This document shows, one piece after another, positions 8,075 to 15,533 of a stretch of DNA of 18,795 bases. Positions within the stretch are counted from its first letter, which is position 1; every line of letters begins with the position of its first letter. Position numbers and translations under genes: made by a program. Below the pieces are notes generated by a model. The model had not been told where the DNA came from, made no database searches, and saw only the letters and a program-made list of their open reading frames with translations. Source of the stretch: Dysgonamonadaceae bacterium (GTDB taxonomy: Bacteria > Bacteroidota > Bacteroidia > Bacteroidales > Azobacteroidaceae). Location of the stretch: assembly GCA_031258895.1 (NCBI GenBank), contig JAIRMF010000041.1, positions 1 through 18,795 of the forward strand, written 5' to 3'.

Positions 8075-8776
8075 TTATAAAAATCTTAATTTAATCAGTC
8101 CATCATTAAACAGAAGCAGCACCGCAACATGCAGCCAAAAGATTGTCCCGAGTATTTCAGCGCCTTTGTTGACGGGAGTTATGCTTGATTTCGAGGGGAT
8201 TTTCGCCCAATGTTCGCGTCCGTACGTATACAACTTGTATATCCCGTATCCTGCCGCCGCTCCGACCACCCAGCCGACGACGACGTCGGATATAAAATGT
8301 CGTCCGAGATAGATTCTTGAGTATCCCATCAGTAGGGCGAACAGCATTATCGAGACGGTAAAGAATTTGTTTCTCAGGACGAGGGCTGCGAAGACTGCGA
8401 AACCCATTGAATTGGTGGCGTGTCCGGAGATAAATCCGTAGCCGCTGCCGCGATATTCGTAAGTTCCGTATTTGAACACATCGACGATATCACGGAAATC
8501 GGGATGGTTTGTCGGTCTCCAGCGTTGGAACAGGGGTTTGAATACGTGGGAGGACAATTGGTCGCAAACGAGTACCAGGAGGGATATTGCGAGTATGATA
8601 CAGAATATTTCGCGCCATTTTTTGCACATTAGGAAGGACGACAGGAAGCAGGCATAGAAGAGCACCCAGGTCCATTTGTAGGTATAAAGGTAGAAGAAGT
8701 TATCCAGTAGATTTGAGTCGCAGCCATTTAGGGCGAAGAAGAGGTCACGTTCGAATATCAGTTCTTTTTCAAGCAT
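8075..8776 (-). CDS. PAP2-family membrane phosphatase
   Basis: This 233-residue inner-membrane protein has about five to six transmembrane segments (for example 35-50, 56-72, 122-150, 162-178 and 206-222). It carries the complete PAP2 signature: KPLFQRWRP (80-88), SGH (117-119) and SRIYLGRHFISD (153-164). These supply the nucleophilic His and phosphate-binding residues. Likely substrates are undecaprenyl pyrophosphate or lipid A phosphates, both envelope roles, but the sequence does not decide between them. It is the first gene of a two-gene unit with the HTH protein. A good promoter (-33 TTTG, 21-bp spacer, -7 TATCTTTG) lies about 95 bp upstream. Confidence 0.92.
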   Translation of the reverse strand: MLEKELIFERDLFFALNGCDSNLLDNFFYLYTYKWTWVLFYACFLSSFLMCKKWREIFCIILAISLLVLVCDQLSSHVFKPLFQRWRPTNHPDFRDIVDVFKYGTYEYRGSGYGFISGHATNSMGFAVFAALVLRNKFFTVSIMLFALLMGYSRIYLGRHFISDVVVGWVVGAAAGYGIYKLYTYGREHWAKIPSKSSITPVNKGAEILGTIFWLHVAVLLLFNDGLIKLRFL

Positions 8777-8869
8777 AAGTTCAATTTATTCCAAACATAA
8801 TACTTTCGGTCATGTTATTTTCGTTTGGGGACACGGTATAACAACCTGTTTTGCGACATAATTTCCTGA

Positions 8870-8902
8870 CAAAGATAACAAATAAAATTTGATATACGCA
8901 AA
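8870..8902 (-). promoter_or_regulatory. Promoter of the PAP2-HTH unit
   Basis: On the minus strand, TTTG (8899-8902) is followed after exactly 21 bp by TATCTTTG (8870-8877), a full Bacteroidota promoter match. The leader to the ATG at 8776 is about 85 nt. Confidence 0.75.
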
Positions 8903-8948
8903 ATTATCGTGGTTAAATGATGTTAATGTTCAAAAAAGCGTTGTTTTG

Positions 8949-8980
8949 TTTGTGTATTAATGAAATTTATCGTACCTTTG
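8949..8980 (+). promoter_or_regulatory. Promoter of rplU-rpmA
   Basis: TTTG at 8949-8952, a 20-bp spacer and TACCTTTG at 8973-8980 form a near-ideal Bacteroidota promoter. It is divergent from the PAP2 promoter about 50 bp away. The leader to rplU is about 80 nt and includes a short GGAG/CTCC stem (9017-9028). An autoregulatory ribosomal-protein leader is possible but not shown. Confidence 0.85.
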
Positions 8981-9066
8981 CACCTTCAAAAATCTTCAAG
9001 GGCAATTTTAAGAGAGGGAGTAGGCTCCTTCCGCCCCCGGGTATAACTTATTAACATCGAATTAAA

Positions 9067-9381
9067 ATGTTTGTAATAGTGGACATTCAGGGTCAGCAGT
9101 TCAGAGTTGAGCGAGGTCAGAAGTTGTTTGTTAATCGTCTTGACGGTGATGCGGGCTCTTTGGTAGAGTTTGAGAAGGTTCTTTTGTCGGAAGACGGTGA
9201 ATCTGTCAAGGTAGGCACTCCTGTTATAAGGGGGGCGAAGGTAACGGCGGAGATATTGCAGCCACTTGTGAAGGGGGACAAGGTATTGGTTTTCCACAAG
9301 AAGCGTAGGAAGGGATACCGCAAGCTCAACGGTTACCGTCATCATTTTTCGCAGATTATCATCAGGGATATTATTTCTTAA
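9067..9381 (+). CDS. rplU: 50S ribosomal protein L21
   Basis: This 104-residue protein begins MFVIVDIQGQQFRVERGQK, the classic L21 N-terminus. It contains the KGDKVLVFHKKRRKGYRKLNGYRH segment that contacts 23S rRNA. Length is normal for the family. It binds 23S rRNA in the large subunit. rpmA follows after 25 bp on the same strand, the standard rplU-rpmA order in bacteria. An ideal promoter lies upstream and a terminator follows rpmA, so the two form a compact transcript. Confidence 0.98.
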   Translation: MFVIVDIQGQQFRVERGQKLFVNRLDGDAGSLVEFEKVLLSEDGESVKVGTPVIRGAKVTAEILQPLVKGDKVLVFHKKRRKGYRKLNGYRHHFSQIIIRDIIS

Positions 9382-9406
9382 TTGTTTATTAAATTATCAG
9401 GATACA

Positions 9407-9667
9407 ATGGCACATAAGAAAGGAGTAGGAAGTTCTAAGAACGGTCGCGAGTCGCACAGCAAGCGATTAGGTTTAAAGATTTTCGGTAACGAGATTTGCA
9501 AGGCAGGCAATATTATTGTTCGTCAGCGTGGGACTCGTCATCATGCTGGGGTTAATGTAGGTATCGGCAGGGATCATACTTTATTTGCACTTGTTGACGG
9601 TAGGGTTTCCTTCAGGCGTGGCAAGGGCGATAGGTCATACGTTTCGGTGGAGTCTCTTGCGGTATAA
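9407..9667 (+). CDS. rpmA: 50S ribosomal protein L27
   Basis: This 86-residue protein begins MAHKKGVGSSKNGRESHSKRLGLK, the diagnostic flexible L27 N-terminus that reaches toward the peptidyl-transferase centre. It begins directly with MAHKKG, without the cleaved N-terminal extension known from Firmicutes and some other groups. The conserved IIVRQRGTRHHAG and GRDHTLFAL blocks are present. It is the second gene of the rplU-rpmA transcript and ends 24 bp before an 11-bp terminator stem. Confidence 0.98.
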   Translation: MAHKKGVGSSKNGRESHSKRLGLKIFGNEICKAGNIIVRQRGTRHHAGVNVGIGRDHTLFALVDGRVSFRRGKGDRSYVSVESLAV

Positions 9668-9691
9668 TTTTAGGTTTTGCATTAAACTTTG

Positions 9692-9724
9692 CGGCCCGAA
9701 TCGATAGTGATTCGGGCCGTTTTG
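9692..9724 (+). terminator. Rho-independent terminator after rpmA
   Basis: An 11-bp perfect stem, CGGCCCGAATC (9692-9702) with 9709-9719, encloses a 6-nt loop and is followed by TTTTGTT. It separates rpmA from the convergent methyltransferase gene, which ends at 9725. Confidence 0.9.
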
Positions 9725-10741
9725 TTATGTGAGAGTTGTTGGGATGGGGTTTTTTCGGGATGGTTGTTTGTGGTTCTGTCCTGATTTTTTTTGCATATTG
9801 TAGGTATTTCTTTCCCAGAAGACGTTGTCGGCGTATCCTTGTATTGTTTTGTTCGCGTTGGCGTTGAGGAGGCGTTTTTCGGAGATGCAGCAGTATTCTT
9901 CGTTCATTTCTATTCCGACGTAAAGTCTGCCGAGTTTTTTTGCTGTCACGGAAGTGGTACCGGAGCCAAGGAACGGATCGAGGACAATTCCGTTTTCAGG
10001 ACAAGATGCGAGTATAATTTTGGCGAGCAATTTTTCCGGTTTTTGTGTTGGGTGAGGAGTATTTTCGGACATTGACCAGTATGGGATACTGATATCATCC
10101 CAGAAGTTGGAGGGGTGTGTTATTCGGAATTTACCACCGTCGGACATTTGCCAGTCTTTAGGTTTGTTGTTTTCGGTATATGGAGCGAAGACTTGTCGTT
10201 TTTGTTTGACGGCATTAACATTGAAGTAGTAGTTTTTTTTGTTAACGACGGCGAACCATATATCTTCCATATTATTTTTCCAGTTTTGTTTGGCGCCTCG
10301 TCCTTTGTCACGTTGCCACGTGATTCGGTTTATGATATGCAGATGTTCTTGCAATGCTTGTTGCACAACGGCAGTGGAATGCAGGTCACTGCAGAAGTAT
10401 ATTGAGCCGTTAGGTTTGAGGAGTTTAATTATTTGTGGCAGCCATGCTTGGACGAATTTGAAGTAATTTTCGTTGGAAATTTTATTGAATTTAACGCCAT
10501 TGAAATCACGTGTAATGTTGTATGGCGGGTCGATGAATATCAGATCAGCGAAAGCCACGGGCATATATTGGATAATTTGGAACGTATTTCCGAGTATTGT
10601 ACGGTTTATGATGTTGTCGAGTTTTTGAGGGCAATTTATTACGGTCAATGTTTGTCGTAGGGTTTTCTTTTCTTCGTTTGATACATTGATTGTACGGTTT
10701 CCGGGCGCTTTTTTTCTATTGCCACCGTTAATATTTTCCAT
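9725..10741 (-). CDS. DNA methyltransferase, beta class, probably adenine-N6
   Basis: This 338-residue enzyme has its motifs in beta-class order: motif IV DPPY (71-74, in LIFIDPPYNITRDF), a central target-recognition region (about 120-225), motif X TPHPTQKP (228-235), the SAM-binding motif I DPFLGSGTT (255-263) and motif II VGIEMN (275-280). DPPY favours N6-adenine methylation, though N4-cytosine cannot be excluded. The basic, low-complexity ends (residues 1-35 and after 300) look variable. No restriction endonuclease or specificity subunit is adjacent, so it appears orphan, with a possible role in regulation or protection. The recognition site cannot be read from the sequence. Its upstream side is a 545-bp stretch with a decayed gene, and no standard promoter box was found. 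Confidence 0.9.
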   Translation of the reverse strand: MENINGGNRKKAPGNRTINVSNEEKKTLRQTLTVINCPQKLDNIINRTILGNTFQIIQYMPVAFADLIFIDPPYNITRDFNGVKFNKISNENYFKFVQAWLPQIIKLLKPNGSIYFCSDLHSTAVVQQALQEHLHIINRITWQRDKGRGAKQNWKNNMEDIWFAVVNKKNYYFNVNAVKQKRQVFAPYTENNKPKDWQMSDGGKFRITHPSNFWDDISIPYWSMSENTPHPTQKPEKLLAKIILASCPENGIVLDPFLGSGTTSVTAKKLGRLYVGIEMNEEYCCISEKRLLNANANKTIQGYADNVFWERNTYNMQKKSGQNHKQPSRKNPIPTTLT

Positions 10742-10909
10742 CCTGAATTTTCTTTGCCGCTTTATACTACACTCACTACTCCACTGTTATATTTCTCGCC
10801 ATTACTTACGCTATTTTTCCCTACTCACCAGCCTTTTCACACATCCTATATTGTGTTACCTCCTTCGCTCTAATGTTTTTCGCCTCTGCCTTCGCTGTTT
10901 TGTTGAAGT

Positions 10910-11276
10910 TCACTTTTTTATGCCTTTGAATTTGCCTTTGCCGTGAACTGTGATGAGAGCGGCTCTGGGCTGTTCGTTGTTGTAGAACACATCAGGCATC
11001 GGGACCGCAGGCCGACCGTTGTATATTTGGTCTGGAACGTCTTTGATGACAGCCGTATTGGTGTCTTTTTTGCTCTGTGTTTTATGTGGTCGTTAAAATA
11101 CTTGATTTCGGTGTTTAATCTGAGTATAAACTGTCCTGTGACGTCGTATCCGTTTAATTCTCCAAACGATCTATACGCGAACCCATAGTTCTGTACATTT
11201 TGTTAATTTTTTTCCGCACGACAATGATTTTTTCTTGCGGGCGGTCGGCCCATTTGTTATTTCGGTTGCTGAACAT
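10910..11276 (-). pseudogene. Probable decayed gene, coding signal spread over three frames
   Basis: There is no intact gene between 10742 and 11286. On the minus strand, a 40-codon frame starts at an ATG at 11276 (MFSNRNNKWADRPQEKIIVV and onward, stop at 11154). A second frame without a start codon spans about 11202-10921 and contains GYDVTGQFILRLNTEIKYF. A third is open from 11092 to a TGA at 10910 and contains IYNGRPAVPMPDVFYNNEQP. Read in order, with shifts near 11160-11190 and at the A6 run near 11065-11070, they give a plausible single protein of about 120 residues. I do not recognise it. It could be a frameshifted pseudogene, a sequencing error in a homopolymer, or chance. The rest of the gap (10742-10909) has only very short frames. 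Confidence 0.35.
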
Positions 11277-11286
11277 TGAGTTAAAA

Positions 11287-11850
11287 CTACAAACCAACTA
11301 AACGCTCTATAACCTTCGGATAATGCGCATATTCCAACGCGTGAACCTTCCTCGATACATCTTCCGCAGTGTCACCAGGCAAAATATCGCACTTCGCACT
11401 AAAAATAATACGACCCTCGTCATAACGCTCGTTGACATAATGGATGGTAATTCCCGACTCCCGCTCCCCTGACATGACAACAGCTTCGTGAACCCGCATC
11501 CCGTACATCCCCAAACCACCAAACTTCGGCAGTAACGACGGATGAATGTTGATGATGCGATCCGGATACGCCTGCAATAAACCCACCGGAATCTTCAACA
11601 AAAAACCCGCTAACACAATAAAATCAATCCCAGACCCCAGCAAAAACGATAACACCGTACCATCCTCAAACTGCGCCCTGCTGAAACTGTATGACGGAAC
11701 ACCCAACCGACGTGCCCGCTCGTGAACCAAAGAATCGCCGCGATTGCTCAACACAAAAGGGAAAACAATCCCCCGAACACCACGCAAACTCCGAATAATG
11801 TTCTCAGCATTCGTACCTGCGCCAGACGAAAATATAACCACCCTGCTCAT
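11287..11850 (-). CDS. purN: Phosphoribosylglycinamide formyltransferase
   Basis: This 187-residue enzyme transfers a formyl group from 10-formyl-THF to GAR in purine synthesis. Catalytic residues are present: N101 and H103 in INIHPSLLPKFGG, and D144 in ERYDEGRI. The N-terminal phosphate-binding loop SSGAGTN lies at 8-14. The start is set at 11850 (MSRVVIFSSGAGTN), which matches the family N-terminus. The 11 extra residues of a longer reading (DEGSIPSRST) are simply translated tmRNA. The ATG lies only 3 nt after the tmRNA 3' end, so purN is almost certainly made from the ssrA transcript. If the tmRNA is cut out normally, the purN message would have almost no leader. Confidence 0.95.
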   Translation of the reverse strand: MSRVVIFSSGAGTNAENIIRSLRGVRGIVFPFVLSNRGDSLVHERARRLGVPSYSFSRAQFEDGTVLSFLLGSGIDFIVLAGFLLKIPVGLLQAYPDRIINIHPSLLPKFGGLGMYGMRVHEAVVMSGERESGITIHYVNERYDEGRIIFSAKCDILPGDTAEDVSRKVHALEYAHYPKVIERLVGL

Positions 11851-11852
11851 CG

Positions 11853-12246
11853 TGGACCTGGAGGGAATCGAACCCTCGTCCAAACGGGGAACTAATACGG
11901 TTTCTACATGCTTAGCCTCGCTTGAAATTCAACCTGACGCCGGACCAAGGCTACCTACGTCAAATCTATTCCCTTCAAATTTTAATCCGCTCGCAGGGAA
12001 CGCTAACGGACGGTCTCCGATACAATAGCACCACCTTATCAGTTAGCCTCGGAACAACGGCGCCGGGTGATGTCTCGTCCCCGTAACCTGTACGGGAATT
12101 AAGCTGATCTACTATACTTCGATCAAGCCGCGAGAGCGTAATTATTTTCGCCAATTAACTTCTGTCACCCGATATTATAGTGCCGGACAACGACGCACTG
12201 CATGCTTGCGAATCACTCCTGCCCGCTGTCAAAACCAGTCAAGCCC
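11853..12246 (-). ncRNA. ssrA: tmRNA (transfer-messenger RNA)
   Basis: The 394-nt RNA begins GGGCUUGACUGGUUUUGACAG, the universal tmRNA 5' end. Its last bases contain the T-arm GAGGGTTCGATTCCCTC (11861-11877) and CAGGUCCA. The acceptor stem pairs GGGCUUG with CAGGUCC (with G-U pairs), discriminator A at 11853. CCA is not encoded. The tag frame (12123-12152) reads GGC GAA AAT AAT TAC GCT CTC GCG GCT TGA, giving GENNYALAA, close to known Bacteroides tags. It rescues stalled ribosomes and marks the product for proteolysis. It has its own strong promoter upstream and runs directly into purN. Confidence 0.96.
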
Positions 12247-12259
12247 ATATTCACTGCCA

Positions 12260-12291
12260 CAAAGGTAAGAATAGTTCTCCATAAGAACAAA
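12260..12291 (-). promoter_or_regulatory. Promoter of ssrA (and purN)
   Basis: On the minus strand, TTTG (12288-12291), a 20-bp spacer and TACCTTTG (12260-12267) match the consensus exactly. The predicted start site is about 7 nt before the mature tmRNA 5' end at 12246. Confidence 0.85.
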
Positions 12292-12328
12292 TTATTACGC
12301 TAAATTTTAATTATCAATTACTTTTTAC

Positions 12329-12336
12329 TACCTTTG
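12329..12336 (+). promoter_or_regulatory. -7 promoter box of the TPR gene
   Basis: TACCTTTG matches TAnnTTTG exactly and is followed by CACC. It lies 56 bp before the ATG at 12393 and is divergent from the ssrA promoter. The -33 region (about 12304-12312) is AT-rich with no TTTG. Confidence 0.6.
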
Positions 12337-12392
12337 CACCGGAAAAAATAACGCGTAAAACATCAAACAAAACTTTAGAAATAAATAAACAA

Positions 12393-14168
12393 ATGAACGC
12401 AATGCTGAAAAACTTCCTGACATCAACACTGATCGTCCTCACGCCGGTAGCCGCTTCCGCCGACAATAACGAAAAAGGTATCGAATACTACCGCGCCGAA
12501 CTGTTCGGCGCCGCAAAATCCTTCTTCCTAAAACAAACACAACAAAACCATCAACAGCAAGCAGAAAACTACTACTACCTCGGTCAAGTATACTATAAAT
12601 TAGGTCTCAAAGACTCCGCTAAAATATACTACGACAAAACCATCAACACCGACCCGGAATACCCCTTCGGATACGTCGGAAACGGTAGCCTCGAACTCGA
12701 AAACGGTAACCTTAAATATGCCGAAGAACTGTTCAAAAAAGCTACCTCAATCGCAAAAAAAGACCCCTCAGTACCTACCCTCGTCGCCGAAGCTTTCCTC
12801 GACCACGGAAAATATGCGGAAGCAACCGAAGCCCTCAAAAAAGCACGCAAAATAAATAGTAAATATTCCGGCATCTACTCCACCGAAGGAGATATGCTGA
12901 TGAAACAAGGCAAAGTGGGTGAGGCTATGCAACGATACGACAACGCTATACTTTTCAATAAAAACGAAAAAGCCGCCTACCTGAAATGTGCAACTGTCTA
13001 CAAAAACCTGAACCCCGAACGTTCGCTCGAATACCTCAACGACTTACTCAAGATCGACCCGGAATATATCCCCGCTTTCGCCCTCATAGGAGATATTTAT
13101 CGAGTTAAAGGGGATGTGTGCAAGGAGAATAGCGATACCGCCGGATATGAAACCGCCTACAAAAAAGCCCTCGATGCATACGAAAAATTCATTTCCATAC
13201 CAGGCGTGCCAACACTGCAACATGAACGGTACGCACAACTGCTGTTCTTTACAAAACAATATGACCTGGCAGAAAAAGAAATAAAAGAAATACTCAGCAT
13301 CGATCCCGACAACTTAGTTATGCGCAGAATACAAGCATACAACAACTTCGCACTCGGAAAAGAAAATATCGCACTCGAACAAATATCAAACTTCCTCAAA
13401 GTAACCCCACTCGACAAACAACTCTTTGTCGACCACACAACACTCGGCGATATCTACCTGAAAAAAAACCTGTTCAAAGAAGCAGAAGAAAGCTATGGCA
13501 ACGCACTGAAAATCGACGAATCGAAAAAAGCACTGCTGTACGTCAAGCTGATCCAAGCCGCAAAAGATGCCAAGAATTATCCCGTCACAATCGACTTCTA
13601 CGAAAAATATTTTGAGGCAAATCCCGATTATCCTACCTTAGACCTGTTTACATACGGACAACAATGCTATTCCGCTGCCGCTGCGTATACGGAACCGAAA
13701 ACAGTCGAAGAAGAAAAAAACAACCCTACAATAGAAATCGAAAACGAAACAGCATTCAAAAACTATATCCGTAAAGCGGATGAAGCGTTCTCGGAAGTTA
13801 TCAGTCGAAAATCGGACAACTATCTCGGATATTTCTGGAAAGCCAGACTCTACACCGTCTGTGATGCGTTCAACAAAGCAAGAGGACATGAGTTTACCGG
13901 TTATGCGAAGAAATATTACGAAGAAGTACTGCCGTTACTTGTCCAAAACAACGAAAACGGCGCAAGACGGGAAGACATAGTGGAAAGCTACCGCTATCTG
14001 GGCAACTATTATTATTCCGTTGAAAAGAGTACAGATAAACTGGAAGACGCTTATAACAAAATCCTTGAATACGACCCCGATAATGCTCAGGCTAAAACCG
14101 TACTGGAAAGCATAAAGAAACAGAGAGCGGCCAAAGCGGCGGCAGCCAAAGCAGCCCAAGGGAAATGA
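12393..14168 (+). CDS. Exported tetratricopeptide-repeat (TPR) protein
   Basis: This 591-residue protein has a signal peptide (about 1-23, ending AASA) followed by a long series of 34-residue TPR helices. Examples are ENYYYLGQVYYKLGLKDSAK, YGNALKIDESKKALLYVKLI and LGDIYLKKNLFKEAEESYGN. TPR arrays are protein-binding scaffolds, so this is probably a periplasmic assembly or envelope factor. No enzymatic domain is visible. An acidic linker (about 440-455, EEEKNNPTIEIENE) interrupts the repeats, and the C-terminus is an Ala/Lys-rich tail (KKQRAAKAAAAKAAQGK). Large single-gene TPR proteins of this type are common in Bacteroidales. It has its own promoter box. Its stop is 3 bp from the convergent HD-domain gene. 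Confidence 0.88.
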   Translation: MNAMLKNFLTSTLIVLTPVAASADNNEKGIEYYRAELFGAAKSFFLKQTQQNHQQQAENYYYLGQVYYKLGLKDSAKIYYDKTINTDPEYPFGYVGNGSLELENGNLKYAEELFKKATSIAKKDPSVPTLVAEAFLDHGKYAEATEALKKARKINSKYSGIYSTEGDMLMKQGKVGEAMQRYDNAILFNKNEKAAYLKCATVYKNLNPERSLEYLNDLLKIDPEYIPAFALIGDIYRVKGDVCKENSDTAGYETAYKKALDAYEKFISIPGVPTLQHERYAQLLFFTKQYDLAEKEIKEILSIDPDNLVMRRIQAYNNFALGKENIALEQISNFLKVTPLDKQLFVDHTTLGDIYLKKNLFKEAEESYGNALKIDESKKALLYVKLIQAAKDAKNYPVTIDFYEKYFEANPDYPTLDLFTYGQQCYSAAAAYTEPKTVEEEKNNPTIEIENETAFKNYIRKADEAFSEVISRKSDNYLGYFWKARLYTVCDAFNKARGHEFTGYAKKYYEEVLPLLVQNNENGARREDIVESYRYLGNYYYSVEKSTDKLEDAYNKILEYDPDNAQAKTVLESIKKQRAAKAAAAKAAQGK

Positions 14169-14171
14169 CGC

Positions 14172-14705
14172 CTATTCGAGGAATAGTCTGCACCACTCGT
14201 CAAACTTTTCTACCTGTCCGCGCTTAGACAGTTTGCTGCGAATTTTCCCTATCTCTTTTTCCTTTGCAGGATGGCTTTTCGAGAAAAATTTGTCGGCAAA
14301 GCAGATCAGTTGTTCCTCCATGCTTTGCGGTTGCATGTCACGGTGCGGGAGCGGCAAATCGTCGCCGATAATCCTTTGTAAACTTATTCCCGTCCCCGTA
14401 TGCCGTTCGCAAACCAAGGCATGGCGCGGGAACCCTTCTCTCTTAAGTAATTCGCTGCCCAAATATCCATGGCAAACGTACGGATGTGTGCCGAAACAGT
14501 GTATTTTTGGTGAATACGTTTGGAAAATCCCTATATCATGCAGAACTGCCGCCTCGAAAATGAAACTGTTGTCAAGTCCCATCTCAGGATGGAGGCGGGA
14601 TATGGACATAGCCTTGTCGGCCACAGAGAGGCCGTGTCCAAGAAGAATTTCATATAAATCGCTTCCCTTTTTGTAATATTTTTGGATGATTTCTTCAGGA
14701 TTCAT
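14172..14705 (-). CDS. HD-domain protein (probable phosphohydrolase)
   Basis: This 177-residue cytoplasmic protein has an HD metal-binding pattern: H24 (LGHGLSVADKA), the H56-D57 doublet in AAVLHDIGIF, further histidines at 74 and 80 (GTHPYVCHGYLG), H102 (ERHTGTG) and D138 (FADKFFS). This resembles the HDIG-type hydrolases acting on nucleotides or phosphate esters; the substrate is unknown. The start at 14705 (MNPEEIIQKYY) is chosen because a TAACTTTG -7 box at 14727-14734 would place the transcript start near 14720, inside the longer reading. The gene converges on the TPR gene and is divergent from lptB. Confidence 0.85.
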   Translation of the reverse strand: MNPEEIIQKYYKKGSDLYEILLGHGLSVADKAMSISRLHPEMGLDNSFIFEAAVLHDIGIFQTYSPKIHCFGTHPYVCHGYLGSELLKREGFPRHALVCERHTGTGISLQRIIGDDLPLPHRDMQPQSMEEQLICFADKFFSKSHPAKEKEIGKIRSKLSKRGQVEKFDEWCRLFLE

Positions 14706-14726
14706 AATCTTGCTCCCTGTGGCTCG

Positions 14727-14755
14727 CAAAGTTAATTAAATTTTCAGTACCTTTG
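14727..14755. promoter_or_regulatory. Divergent promoters of the HD gene and lptB
   Basis: The minus strand carries TAACTTTG (14727-14734) for the HD gene. The plus strand carries TACCTTTG (14748-14755) for lptB. The two -7 boxes are 13 bp apart, so RNA polymerase probably cannot occupy both at once. Neither has a clear -33 TTTG. Confidence 0.65.
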
Positions 14756-14785
14756 CATTCCTACGTTAATTTGTTAACAGAACAA

Positions 14786-15520
14786 ATGATTCTCCGCACC
14801 GAAAATTTGATAAAAAGATACAAGAGCCGCACTGTGGTCGATCACGTCTCGATAAACGTTAAGCAGGGGGAAATTGTCGGCTTGCTCGGACCTAACGGCG
14901 CAGGGAAAACAACAACTTTCTACATGACCGTCGGACTGGTTACGCCAAACGAAGGTAAGATTTTCCTCAATGATACGGATATTACCATGTTTCCTGTTTA
15001 CCGGAGGGCGCAGAACGGTATCAGTTATCTGGCGCAGGAAGCTTCGGTGTTCCGTAAACTTTCGGTGGAGGATAATATCCGTGCTGTGCTCGAGATGACA
15101 GGAGAGACCGACGCCGAGCAGAGAGAGAAACTCGAAAACCTCATATCGGAATTTGGATTGCAGAAGGTCCGCAAGAGCCTTGGGGACAAGTTGTCGGGCG
15201 GGGAGAGGCGACGCACCGAAATTGCCCGCTGTTTGGCTATCGACCCTAAGTTCATAATGCTTGACGAACCTTTTGCAGGGGTAGATCCGATAGCGGTGCA
15301 GGATATTCAGCAGATAGTGGGACAGCTTAAGCATAAAAACATCGGCATCCTGATTACCGACCACAATGTGCACGAGACGTTGAGCATCACCGACCGTGCC
15401 TACCTGCTTTTCGAGGGGAAGGTACTGTTCAAGGGCACGGCCGAAGAACTTGCGGCAAACCCTGTAGTGAGGGAGAAGTATCTTGGTAAGGATTTTGAGT
15501 TAAAGAGGAAAACATTATAA
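14786..15520 (+). CDS. lptB: LPS export ABC transporter, ATPase subunit
   Basis: This 244-residue cytoplasmic ATPase powers LPS extraction from the inner membrane by the LptBFG complex. Motifs present are Walker A GPNGAGKTT (35-43), Q-loop Q84 in SYLAQEASVFRKL (the LptB-typical segment), signature LSGGERRRTEIAR (136-148), Walker B FIMLDEP (156-162) followed by FAGVDP, and switch His H193 in TDHNVHETL. The ATG at 14786 gives the normal LptB N-terminus. The longer reading from a TTG at 14753 begins inside the -7 promoter box. fucI follows after 13 bp on the same strand. No lptF, lptG or lptC lies nearby. The OstA-like gene at 283 may act in the same route. Confidence 0.96.
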   Translation: MILRTENLIKRYKSRTVVDHVSINVKQGEIVGLLGPNGAGKTTTFYMTVGLVTPNEGKIFLNDTDITMFPVYRRAQNGISYLAQEASVFRKLSVEDNIRAVLEMTGETDAEQREKLENLISEFGLQKVRKSLGDKLSGGERRRTEIARCLAIDPKFIMLDEPFAGVDPIAVQDIQQIVGQLKHKNIGILITDHNVHETLSITDRAYLLFEGKVLFKGTAEELAANPVVREKYLGKDFELKRKTL

Positions 15521-15533
15521 AATTTGATAATCT

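Noticed and set aside
10943..11188. 81-codon plus-strand frame in the gap right of the methyltransferase
   Set aside because: Composition is not protein-like and no promoter or family signal is present. The opposite strand gives more plausible protein sequence, though broken.
11851..11883. N-terminal extension of purN reading DEGSIPSRST
   Set aside because: This is the translated 3' end of the tmRNA, a common misannotation. The family N-terminus begins at Met 11850.
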